From positions 124,001-188,000 of the forward strand of contig NZ_FZNQ01000002.1 in NCBI RefSeq assembly GCF_900188065.1: a stretch of DNA of 64,000 bases, read 5' to 3'. The stretch is from Halorubrum vacuolatum. GTDB taxonomy: Archaea; Halobacteriota; Halobacteria; Halobacteriales; Haloferacaceae. The position numbers and the translations under genes are program-made. The notes below the pieces were generated by a model that saw nothing but the letters and a program-made list of their open reading frames with translations, searched no databases and was not told the DNA's origin. The stretch's first letter is position 1. Each line of letters begins with the position of its first letter. Of the stretch, positions 52,356 to 59,971 are shown piece by piece.

Positions 52356-52426
52356 ACCCCACACACGCCCCCCGAGCGATAAAATCGTACCGACGGCTAT
52401 TCCTGACGCCACCCCCGAGAGCGACC

Positions 52427-53110
52427 ATGCTCAGATACGTCACGACGAACGAGGGGAAGGTTCGGGAGGCCGAGAGCTATCTCACCGATGGAACCGTCCG
52501 CCAGCTCGATTTCGACTATCCGGAGATCCAGGCGGACGAACTCGGACCGATAGCCGCGCAGGGTGCCCGCGAGGCGTTCCGTCATGCCGGCGAGCCCGTG
52601 CTCGTCGACGATGCCGGCCTCTTTATCGATGCGTTGAATGGCTTTCCCGGTCCGTACTCCGCGTTCGTCGAGGAGACGTTGGGGATCGAGCGTGTCGCCG
52701 CGCTCGCCGACACGCTCCCGGACACGCGAGCCGCCTTCCGCTGTACGCTCGCCTACTGTGATGGCGGGGCGTTCGCCGCCAGCCCGGACCCGATCGACCG
52801 GAACGACCGCGTCGCGGCGGCCGCGGCTGGACCCGGAAGCAGCGACGCCGGTGAAGCTACCGCCAGTGACGGCTCACCGGCAGCCGCCCGAGCTGCGGAC
52901 CCGCTCCCGGTCAAGCTCTTCGAGGGGTACGTTCCCGGCCGGATCGTCGCCCCACGAGGAACGGGTGGGTTCGGCTACGACCCGATCTTCGAACACGGCG
53001 GGGAGACGTTCGCGGAGATGGACACCGAGCGGAAGAACGCCGTCTCACACCGCGGACGGGCCTTGGAGAAGTTCGCCGAGTGGTACGCCGACCGGGAGGT
53101 GCCCGAATAA
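52427..53110 (+). CDS. Ham1/RdgB-type non-canonical purine NTP pyrophosphatase
   Basis: A 227-residue ITPase that hydrolyses ITP, dITP and XTP to keep them out of nucleic acids. Landmarks are VTTNEGKVREAESYL, VDDAGLFIDALNGFPGPYSA and GTGGFGYDPIFEHGG...FAEMDTERKNAVSHRGRALEKF. Between CDGGAF and VKLFEGYVPGRIV lies an Ala/Ser/Asp-rich insert of about 40 residues that most family members lack, probably a surface loop. Divergent from the SHOCT-protein gene. Confidence 0.9.
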   Translation: MLRYVTTNEGKVREAESYLTDGTVRQLDFDYPEIQADELGPIAAQGAREAFRHAGEPVLVDDAGLFIDALNGFPGPYSAFVEETLGIERVAALADTLPDTRAAFRCTLAYCDGGAFAASPDPIDRNDRVAAAAAGPGSSDAGEATASDGSPAAARAADPLPVKLFEGYVPGRIVAPRGTGGFGYDPIFEHGGETFAEMDTERKNAVSHRGRALEKFAEWYADREVPE

Positions 53111-53117
53111 CGTTCCC

Positions 53118-53759
53118 TTACTCCCGGGGGTCGCGGTCGGGCCCCGGGTACTCACCCTCGCCGACCTCCGGATACAACCGTTCGGGCGAGAAGACGGTCG
53201 CGAACGCCCGTGGATCGCGGACGCTCACGGGCATCGCCCCCTGTAACCCGGCGGCCGTTCCCGGCCGGGTGAGTGCGGGGTCGTCGCTGATGACCTGCAT
53301 CGCGCCGCCGCGATACGCCGATGCCAGCGCCGGATGATCGCCGGGCGGGTGGGTGACCGGCTCACGCCAGCGCTCCATTCGTTCCCGCCAGTCGCCTGCG
53401 AGCGCGGCGTCCCCGAGGGTTTCGACCATCGCCGTGGCGTCCGCGATCAACACGTCGCTCGCGACCACCGTCGTCCACGAGTGGCTGCGGAGCTGATCGA
53501 GTGCCTCACGAGCTGGCCCATCGAGGAACAGGTCGGCCGCGAGCACGTCCGCGTCGGCGACGACACGGGCGGGGCTCGGCGTCGGTGGGGTCGATGGCGG
53601 GTCCGCCGCAGGCGTCCCGTTCCCTTCGTCCACCCCTTGTGAGGCGTCGGACTCCCGATACGAGGTGAGCGCTTGGCGGATCGCCGCCTCGTCGACGTCG
53701 TACGCGGCGGCACGGTCGAATAGCGATCCGAACGTCACTCCGGAAGTCTCCTCGGTCAC
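53118..53759 (-). CDS. PIN-like haloarchaeal protein
   Basis: A 213-residue protein with a PIN-like pattern: VVADADVLAADLFLDGPAREALDQLRSHSWTTVVASDVLIADATAMV, with acidic residues in the right places for a metal site, and ALASAYRGGAMQVISDDPALTRPG near the end. An N-terminal helical segment and a Pro/Gly/Asp linker precede it. Not paired with an antitoxin gene, so it is likelier to be a housekeeping nuclease or non-catalytic relative than a toxin. Convergent with the ITPase gene (7-bp gap). Confidence 0.7.
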   Translation of the reverse strand: MTEETSGVTFGSLFDRAAAYDVDEAAIRQALTSYRESDASQGVDEGNGTPAADPPSTPPTPSPARVVADADVLAADLFLDGPAREALDQLRSHSWTTVVASDVLIADATAMVETLGDAALAGDWRERMERWREPVTHPPGDHPALASAYRGGAMQVISDDPALTRPGTAAGLQGAMPVSVRDPRAFATVFSPERLYPEVGEGEYPGPDRDPRE

Positions 53760-53775
53760 GGACGGACCCCCGATC

Positions 53776-54453
53776 TTAGACGAACGCCCGAAGCACGCCC
53801 TCGCCGTCGGTGCTCCCCGCGACGTCCGGAAGGGTTGCGCGCTCGGGGTGGGGCATCAGCACGGCGACCGTCTCACGCTCGCCGAGGACGCCGGCGACGT
53901 TGCCGGTGGAGCCGTTCGGGTTGGCCTCGTCGGTGACGGTCCCGTCGGCGTCACAGTAGCGAAAGAGCACACGATCGTCGGCGACGAGGTCCTCGTAAGC
54001 GTCGTCGTCGATCTCGAACCGGCCCTCGCCGTGTGCGATCGGGACCTCGATCACCTCGCCCTCGTCGTACGCACGCGTCCAGGGCGTGTCGGCGCGCTCG
54101 ACGCGGAGGGACACGGGCTCACACTGGAACCGGGCGGAGGCGTTCGTCGTGAACGCCCCGGGGGTCAGCCCCGACTCCGAGCCGATCTGTGCGCCGTTAC
54201 AGACGCCGAGGACGGGGACCCCCTCCTCGGCGGCGTCCCTGACCGCGGCCATGATCGGGGCACGGGCGGCCATCGCGCCAGCGCGCAGGTAATCGCCGTA
54301 GGAGAACCCGCCCGGGAGCACGATCCCGTCAAGGTCCGGGGGAAGGCCGTCCTCGTGCCAGACCCGCTCGGCGTCGACGCCGAGATGTGAGAGCGCGCGG
54401 ACGGCGTCCCGATCGCAGTTCGATCCGCCGAACTGCACGACGGCGACCGTCAT
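53776..54453 (-). CDS. purQ: Phosphoribosylformylglycinamidine synthase, glutaminase subunit (PurQ)
   Basis: A 225-residue class I glutamine amidotransferase supplying ammonia to PurL in purine synthesis. The nucleophile Cys85 is in LGVCNGAQIG, and the His-Glu pair in LMPHPERA. The QFGGSNCDRD opening and FSYGDYLRAGA motif are typical. PurS precedes it with a 4-bp ATGA overlap; PurL is not in the window. Confidence 0.93.
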   Translation of the reverse strand: MTVAVVQFGGSNCDRDAVRALSHLGVDAERVWHEDGLPPDLDGIVLPGGFSYGDYLRAGAMAARAPIMAAVRDAAEEGVPVLGVCNGAQIGSESGLTPGAFTTNASARFQCEPVSLRVERADTPWTRAYDEGEVIEVPIAHGEGRFEIDDDAYEDLVADDRVLFRYCDADGTVTDEANPNGSTGNVAGVLGERETVAVLMPHPERATLPDVAGSTDGEGVLRAFV

Positions 54454-54701
54454 TTCTCGGCGACCGCGACCTCGTAATCGTGGATCGTCGGGTTGGCGAG
54501 GAGTCGTTCGGCCATCTCCTCGGCGCGGTCGGCGGCCTCGTCGGCGTCTTCCGCCTCGAGGTCGATGTCGAACCGGTCGGCCGACCGGAGCCCGGCCAGC
54601 TCGAACCCGAGCCGTTCGAGCGCCCGTCGGGTCGTCTCCGCCTCGGGGTCGAGCACGCCCCGCTTCAGCCGGACCGTCACGGTCGCGGTGTATGCCGTCA
54701 T
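54450..54701 (-). CDS. purS: Phosphoribosylformylglycinamidine synthase, PurS subunit
   Basis: An 83-residue PurS (YATVTVRLKRGVLDPE motif as TATVTVRLKRGVLDPEAETT, and NPTIHDYEV at the end), the small structural subunit that bridges PurQ and PurL. A longer frame extends to 54758 but the conserved sequence begins at MTAYTATV, 54701. Confidence 0.92.
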   Translation of the reverse strand: MTAYTATVTVRLKRGVLDPEAETTRRALERLGFELAGLRSADRFDIDLEAEDADEAADRAEEMAERLLANPTIHDYEVAVAEK

Positions 54702-54850
54702 TACCCGTCGGTGCGGAGTCGTGGGCAAAAACCGTTTCGGAGCGGTTTCGATACACACGGATGTGCATAACGTTTGGTGGCCGTCACGCCGGGGTCCGGC
54801 TACACGCGAGGCGAGGGTGGTCGAGGTGGGCGGTCGTCGACGCCCGATCG

Positions 54851-54859
54851 TTTTTATCC
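54851..54859 (+). promoter_or_regulatory. TATA box of the small membrane protein gene
   Basis: TTTTTATCC lies about 28 bp before the ATG at 54884. Confidence 0.55.
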
Positions 54860-54883
54860 CTCGGGGCGTATCGTCACGCGACC

Positions 54884-55063
54884 ATGTGGCTGAAGGGGTG
54901 GTTCGAGTCGTTTCTGGCGGCCAGACGGGCGATCGTCCGAAGCGACGAGCGGGCCATCCTGTTCTTTTTAGTCGTTATCTCGGTGCTCGGACTGGCCATG
55001 CTGCTTTATTACACCCTTCTCGTTCTCGAGGGGCTTCCGGATCCGATCCCCAACACGCCCTAA
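54884..55063 (+). CDS. Short single-span membrane protein
   Basis: A 59-residue protein with an amphipathic N-terminal helix (WLKGWFESFLAARRAIVRSD) and one membrane helix (about 25-47), ending EGLPDPIPNTP. The TATA-like box 28 bp upstream makes it likely to be expressed. Function unknown. Divergent from the purS/purQ pair. Confidence 0.65.
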   Translation: MWLKGWFESFLAARRAIVRSDERAILFFLVVISVLGLAMLLYYTLLVLEGLPDPIPNTP

Positions 55064-55172
55064 CCCCCTGACGTCAGCCAGTTCCGTCTCGGGTCGTGGC
55101 ACCGAACCCGCGGTTCCCCGTCAGTGTGAACCCGCCGCCAAGGCTATGTGATCCCGCCGGCGACGGCCACCC

Positions 55173-56447
55173 ATGCAACTTCCCTTCGGCGATGGGCGGA
55201 TCGAGGCCGACCTCTCCGCGTACGAGACGACCGTGGCCGAACCGCCGCCGATCGATCCGGTGGACGTTCGAACAGCCGCGACCGCCGCCCTCGATGCCCC
55301 ACACGGCCCCTCGCTCGAATCGTTGGCGGCGGACGCCGAAACCGTCGCCATCGTCGTCACCGACGTCACCCGTGACACCCCCGATGACGTCCTCCTCGAC
55401 GCGCTGTTGGAGCGGGTTTCGGTCCCCCGCGAGAACCTCACGGTCGTGCTCGGGTTGGGCCTTCACCGCCCGATGACGGACGCCGAGATCCGCGAGGGAC
55501 TCGGCGACCACGCCGACCTCGCCGTCAACCACGATCCGGCGGCGACGGTGACGGTCGGTGAACTTGCAGTCGAGTCGTTCGCGGGTGGTGATGGCGATAC
55601 CGGTGAGCCGGTGGCCGCCGACCACGAATCGATCCCGATCGAGGTCCATCCCGCGGTCGCCTCGGCCGACCTCGTTCTCGCGACCGGTATGGTCGAGCCG
55701 CACCAGTATGCGGGTTTTTCGGGCGGCGCGAAAACGGTCGTCATCGGCGCGGGCTCGGAGTCGATCATCCGCTACACCCACGGGCCCGACCTGCTCTCCT
55801 CGCCGGACGTCCGGTTGGGTCGGATCGAAAACAATCCGTTTCGCGAGACGCTTGATCGCGCGGGCGACCTCGCCGGCCCCGACTTCTGTATCAACGTGGC
55901 CGGCACGGCCGAGGGGGTCGTCGGGGTGAGCGCCGGTCGGCCCCGTGCGGTGGTCAAGGAGCTCGCCGCCGTGGGCCTTGAGGCGGTCGCCGCACCCGTC
56001 GAGGGAACCTTCGATGCCGCGATCACCTGTGTCCACGCGCCGAAGGACGCCAACCTCTATCAGGCGAGCCGGGCGGCGACCTACTGCTGTCTCGGCCCGC
56101 ACAATCCGGTCCGTGCCGGTGGCCGGGTCGTCGTCCCCGCCCGTATTCCCGAGGGGGCCGGCGAGGGGACCGGCGAGCGCCGGTTCCACGAGTGGCTGCG
56201 CTCGGCGACGAGCCCCGAGGCGTTATATGCGGAGATGCGGCAGGGGTATGAGGCGGGCGCCCAGCGGGCGTTCGTCCTTGCGCGCGCGCTCCGTCGCAAC
56301 CCCATTCACGTGACCAACAGCGACCGACCCGAGGTCGTCGAGGAGTGTCTCATGACCGCCCACGACGACGTGGTCGACGCGCTGGAGCCCGGATCGCGCG
56401 TGCTCGTCGTCCCTGATGGTATCCACACGCTGTTGACGCCGGCGTGA
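55173..56447 (+). CDS. larA: LarA-family (nickel-pincer racemase-like) protein
   Basis: A 424-residue protein matching LarA. Residues known from Lactobacillus lactate racemase are recognisable: Arg67 (VTRDTP), His98 (GLGLHRPMT), His177 (EPHQYAGFSGGAK), Lys187, to which the nickel-pincer cofactor attaches, and His203 (RYTHGPDLL). It should therefore bind the cofactor if the organism makes it. The cofactor builders LarB, LarC and LarE are not in this window. LarA homologues act on several 2-hydroxyacids, so lactate is only one option. Confidence 0.85.
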   Translation: MQLPFGDGRIEADLSAYETTVAEPPPIDPVDVRTAATAALDAPHGPSLESLAADAETVAIVVTDVTRDTPDDVLLDALLERVSVPRENLTVVLGLGLHRPMTDAEIREGLGDHADLAVNHDPAATVTVGELAVESFAGGDGDTGEPVAADHESIPIEVHPAVASADLVLATGMVEPHQYAGFSGGAKTVVIGAGSESIIRYTHGPDLLSSPDVRLGRIENNPFRETLDRAGDLAGPDFCINVAGTAEGVVGVSAGRPRAVVKELAAVGLEAVAAPVEGTFDAAITCVHAPKDANLYQASRAATYCCLGPHNPVRAGGRVVVPARIPEGAGEGTGERRFHEWLRSATSPEALYAEMRQGYEAGAQRAFVLARALRRNPIHVTNSDRPEVVEECLMTAHDDVVDALEPGSRVLVVPDGIHTLLTPA

Positions 56448-56466
56448 GCGTCGACGGCTATCGTGG

Positions 56467-56475
56467 CGTATAAAA
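56467..56475 (+). promoter_or_regulatory. TATA box of the small membrane protein gene
   Basis: GTATAAAAG lies about 28 bp before the ATG at 56499. The in-frame ATG-like start 36 bp earlier would place the coding start within the promoter, so 56499 is used. Confidence 0.6.
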
Positions 56476-56498
56476 GGGGCCCTCCCCTCGGGGGCGAC

Positions 56499-56714
56499 AT
56501 GTCCGGTCCCGGACCGCAGCGGCCCGCCGACATCGGTGCGCCACGCATGGTGGCGTACGCGCTGCTCGTCGGGAGCGCCGCGTACGTGCTGACGGTCGCG
56601 TTCGGACCCGACGGCCTCCTGCTCCGGGTCGTGACGGCCGCGCTGCTGGGGGTCGGGTACGTCGCCGCCGTCCACGCCGTTGGAACCCTCCGTCGCCGCC
56701 GGGCGATCCGCTGA
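56499..56714 (+). CDS. Small two-helix membrane protein
   Basis: A 71-residue protein with two hydrophobic helices (about 17-34 and 40-58; MVAYALLVGSAAYVLTVAFG and LRVVTAALLGVGYVAAVHAV), ending in a basic LRRRRAIR tail. A leaderless promoter supports it. Function unknown. The 89-bp gap after it contains a 14-bp direct repeat (ACGCGCCGAGTTCG at 56722 and 56758). Confidence 0.65.
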   Translation: MSGPGPQRPADIGAPRMVAYALLVGSAAYVLTVAFGPDGLLLRVVTAALLGVGYVAAVHAVGTLRRRRAIR

Positions 56715-56803
56715 TCGGCCTACGCGCCGAGTTCGGCAGGCATGCCGCCGCCGACAGACGCGCCGAGTTCGACCCACAGATCGAGCGATCCTCAGTCGTT
56801 TTT

Positions 56804-57295
56804 CTACCCACGCAGCTCGTCGAGCTCCGAGAGGACCTCCTCGATCTCGGGCCGATCGAACGTGGAGGTGCTGTCGTAGACGTACGCGATTTCCGGCTCC
56901 TCGCCGCGTATATCGACGATACAGACCTTCGGCATCCGGCCGAAAAAGTCGCTGAGTTTGCCGAGGATGCCGAAGCGAACCGGCTGATCGTAGGCGTCGC
57001 CGATCGACGCATCCGGATCGGCCAACAGCGGATATGGAAGGTCGTACTGTTCCTGCCAGGATTCCAGCCGCTCGCGAGGCTCCGGGACGATGGAGACGAC
57101 CTCGGCGTGACGCGCCGTGAACTCCCCGTACCGCTCCGCGACCGCCTGTACCTGCTCGCGGCAGTTCGTACAGTAGTGATCCCGCTGGAAGAACAGGACC
57201 ACGAACTCGACCTCCTCGTCCAGCGTCGCGATCGAAAACGGGTCCGGCCCGGGGCCGACGTTCGGCAGCGAAAACGCCGGGATCGTCTCGGTCAT
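56804..57295 (-). CDS. Thioredoxin-fold peroxiredoxin (AhpC/TSA-like)
   Basis: A 163-residue peroxiredoxin. The peroxidatic/resolving pair is Cys42 and Cys45 (DHYCTNCREQV), within FVVLFFQRDH, with a third Cys at VCIVD. LLADPDASIGDAYDQPVRFG is typical of the fold. The close CxxC resembles AhpC/BCP-like proteins that may reduce peroxides with thioredoxin, though a thiol-disulfide exchange role is possible. Downstream of a DUF-type gene on the same strand with 31 bp between. Confidence 0.83.
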   Translation of the reverse strand: MTETIPAFSLPNVGPGPDPFSIATLDEEVEFVVLFFQRDHYCTNCREQVQAVAERYGEFTARHAEVVSIVPEPRERLESWQEQYDLPYPLLADPDASIGDAYDQPVRFGILGKLSDFFGRMPKVCIVDIRGEEPEIAYVYDSTSTFDRPEIEEVLSELDELRG

Positions 57296-57326
57296 GTCCA
57301 CCGTAGCGCCCTCACGGACAAAGCCT

Positions 57327-58034
57327 TCACCCTCCGTCCGACGCCTCGAATCGCTCCTCGACCTCCCGTTTGACCGCCGCGATAACCTGCCGTTCCGCCC
57401 GGGTCATCGCCCGGATCGCCTCCGACGTGTACTCGATCTGCACAGCCGGCAACGTGGGCAGAAACGGGCTGTCGAGCAGCTCGTTCGGGTCGGCACGCAC
57501 CTCGAAACAAAAACACGACCGATGGCTTCGCAGCGGGCCGGTGAACGGGAACGCGTCCTCGACCAACGAGAGCGCCTCCGGCCGGTCCATGGCCGCGACG
57601 GTCGCCGCCCAGAAGTCGTCCTCGGGTCGCTCGACGATCGGTTCGATGCCCCGACCGAGCCGGTCCAACCGTTCGAGGATTGCCTCGGTCACGGCCGCCC
57701 GCCGTGTCGCCGTGACCGACGGGTCGAGCGCCTCGACGTAGCTGTCGTGCGCGAGCAGTTGCGACTCGACCGACTCGATCGAGTCCCCCCGTTCGACCGC
57801 ATCGAGCAGGACCCCGAACTGATCGAGCGACCGTTCCCGATAGCGGTCGAACTCCGGCTCGACGAGCCGGCGTTCCAGCGTGTCGGCGTTCCTCCGAAGC
57901 CGGTCGACGACGTGCCCTCCCGGGCCGAGCCCCGTTCCCCGGAGCGCGCGCCCGACGCTGAACTCCCGTCGGACCGCCTCCATCGTCGGATCGAGAAACC
58001 GCCGAAACCCCGCTTCGGCCGCACGTCGGCTCAT
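57327..58034 (-). CDS. Conserved haloarchaeal protein of unknown function
   Basis: A 235-residue, mostly helical, soluble protein with a single CFCFEV strand (about 173-178) near the C-terminus and basic helices at the start (MSRRAAEAGFRRFLDPTMEAVRREF). No catalytic motif or family was recognised. It precedes the peroxiredoxin gene on the same strand. Confidence 0.65.
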   Translation of the reverse strand: MSRRAAEAGFRRFLDPTMEAVRREFSVGRALRGTGLGPGGHVVDRLRRNADTLERRLVEPEFDRYRERSLDQFGVLLDAVERGDSIESVESQLLAHDSYVEALDPSVTATRRAAVTEAILERLDRLGRGIEPIVERPEDDFWAATVAAMDRPEALSLVEDAFPFTGPLRSHRSCFCFEVRADPNELLDSPFLPTLPAVQIEYTSEAIRAMTRAERQVIAAVKREVEERFEASDGG

Positions 58035-58144
58035 ATCTGGGCTATGGAATGCTCGGACAAGAGCCTCGTGGTGGCATCGACCGGCCCGGAGCGGTTCGCC
58101 CGGCGGACAGGAAACGAAGAGCTAACCCTCACGGGACGAACACA

Positions 58145-59116
58145 ATGTATCTGTCGATGATCGGTTCCCGGCTCGCCGCCCGTACGCCCCGCATCTGGAC
58201 CCTCTGGGCGGCGAGCCGTCCGAGCCAACTCGCGCTCATCCTGCTTTTGTATCTCCTCGGCATCGGCATGTCGACCGCGGGGTCGCCCGTCGTCGCCGGC
58301 GGCGCGTCCGCGTCCACGTGGGCCGACCTCCGTTCCCCCGAACCCCTCCGCCAAGCACTCGTCGGTGCCGCCGCGCTTCTCCTCGTCGCAACCGCGGTCC
58401 ACTACGGGAACGAGTACGCCGACGTGGACACCGACGCGCTCACGGAGCGGACCCCCTTTTCGGGCGGCAGCGGCGCGCTGGTCGACACCGGCCTTCCGGC
58501 ATCGATCCTCGGCCGGGCGACCGCCGGCGCGTCCATCGTCGCCCTCGCGACGGTCGCCGGCGGCACGTTGACGGGCGTCATTTGCCCGCTCGCGGCCGCC
58601 CTGCTTGTCGCCATGCTCATCTTCGGGCTCGCCTATTCGTTGCCGCCGATCGCGCTTATCAGGCGAGGAGTCGGCGAGCCGGTCAACATGGTCCTCGGCG
58701 GCCTCTGTGTGCCCGTCTATGGCGTCGCGGTCGTGGCGAGGCCGACGGTCCCCGCCGCGCTGGCGGTCGTGCCGTTCACGCTCGTCATCGGCTGTAACCT
58801 GCTCGCGGTCCACTGGCCCGATCGACGGGCGGATGCGGCGGTCGGGAAGCGAACGCTCGCGGTGCGATGGTCGCGGCCGCGGCTCAGGTCGGCGTATGTC
58901 GTGTGTGCGGTTGCTTCGGCTCTCTCCGTGATCCTCCTCCGAAGTGCCGGGCACATCCCCGACTTCGTCGCGCTCGCACACCTTCCGGCGGTCCCCTTCC
59001 TGATATGGGGCTGGATCACGCTCACCCGACGGCGGACGCCGTTGCCCGCGGTCGCGGCGATGGTCGTGCTCGCGGCGGCAACGACGTTCGCGTGGTGGTG
59101 GGTCGGGATGGGCTGA
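58145..59116 (+). CDS. UbiA-family prenyltransferase, MenA-like
   Basis: A 323-residue membrane prenyltransferase with about eight or nine helices. The two Asp-rich motifs that bind prenyl diphosphate through magnesium are NEYADVDTD (about 89-97) and, on the other side, DRRADAAVGKRTL. The second has the MenA-type spacing before GKRTLAV. This suggests prenylation of 1,4-dihydroxy-2-naphthoate, the membrane step of menaquinone synthesis, matching MenB at 23120. UbiA members for lipid or heme synthesis are less likely given the motif. Start at 58145; the frame is open further upstream but without conserved sequence. Confidence 0.83.
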   Translation: MYLSMIGSRLAARTPRIWTLWAASRPSQLALILLLYLLGIGMSTAGSPVVAGGASASTWADLRSPEPLRQALVGAAALLLVATAVHYGNEYADVDTDALTERTPFSGGSGALVDTGLPASILGRATAGASIVALATVAGGTLTGVICPLAAALLVAMLIFGLAYSLPPIALIRRGVGEPVNMVLGGLCVPVYGVAVVARPTVPAALAVVPFTLVIGCNLLAVHWPDRRADAAVGKRTLAVRWSRPRLRSAYVVCAVASALSVILLRSAGHIPDFVALAHLPAVPFLIWGWITLTRRRTPLPAVAAMVVLAAATTFAWWWVGMG

Positions 59117-59196
59117 GGGTTCTGGAGCTTTGATGAGTAGTGACGACCGCCGGTCGGCGCACAACCGTTTTGTCGCCCGTATCCATACCGGATCCA

Positions 59197-59940
59197 ATGG
59201 CGCGAGCTCCCGAGCGGTCGGAGTCGGATCCCTCCCCGGCGACGCTTTCGCGTCGGTTGCTCGAAGGCGTCCGACGGGAGGAATCGGTCGACCCGATCCG
59301 CCGGCGGCTTGCCGACCTCTCCGAACGGAAGCTCACCCCGCTCCGTGAGAACCGGCGGGTCGCGCTCGCGTTCTGGTTGAACGTGTATAACGCCGCGACA
59401 CAGCTGTTGTTGGCCGACCAACCCGAGTTGTTCGGGCGCCGACGGCGCTTTTTCACGACGACGGCGATCACGGTCGCCGGCGTCGACATGTGCCTTGACG
59501 ACATCGAACACGGGATCCTGCGCGGACAACGATCGAAGTACGGGCTCGGCTATCTCCCGAGACTCGCCCGGTGTGGCTGGTCCCGCGAGTATCGGCTCAC
59601 CCCGGACCCACGTATCCACTTCGCGCTCAACTGTGGGGCGGAGAGCTGTCCGGCGATCCTTGCGTACGAGCCCGACACCGTCGATGACGTGCTCACCGAC
59701 GCCACGGCGGCAGCGCTCGACCGCTCCGTCACGTACGACGCCGACGCGAACAGTGTCCATCTGCCACGGGTCTGTCTCTGGTTCATCGGGGATTTCGGCG
59801 GCCCCTCCGGGCTCCGTTCGTTTCTCTACGAGTACGAACAGGTGCCGCCGGGCTCGAAGCCGTCGCTCCGATTCGAGGGCTACGACTGGACACGCGCCCC
59901 GCGTCGATTCGCCGACGACCTCGGTCGACCGCCCAAGTGA
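59197..59940 (+). CDS. DUF547-family protein
   Basis: A 247-residue protein with the three hallmarks of DUF547: AFWLNVYNAATQLLL, MCLDDIEHGILRG, and HFALNCGAESCPAI. The family has a conserved Cys-containing motif like papain-type or transglutaminase-like folds and is found in bacteria, plants and haloarchaea without a settled function. No signal peptide, so cytoplasmic. Same strand as the prenyltransferase (80 bp apart). Confidence 0.82.
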   Translation: MARAPERSESDPSPATLSRRLLEGVRREESVDPIRRRLADLSERKLTPLRENRRVALAFWLNVYNAATQLLLADQPELFGRRRRFFTTTAITVAGVDMCLDDIEHGILRGQRSKYGLGYLPRLARCGWSREYRLTPDPRIHFALNCGAESCPAILAYEPDTVDDVLTDATAAALDRSVTYDADANSVHLPRVCLWFIGDFGGPSGLRSFLYEYEQVPPGSKPSLRFEGYDWTRAPRRFADDLGRPPK

Positions 59941-59971
59941 CCCGGGCGCGCCGGTGTGTCACACCCCGCGA

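Noticed and set aside
56463-56498. An upstream ATG-type start for the small membrane protein at 56499
   Set aside because: It lies on the TATA box itself (GTATAAAAG), so it cannot be in the transcript.
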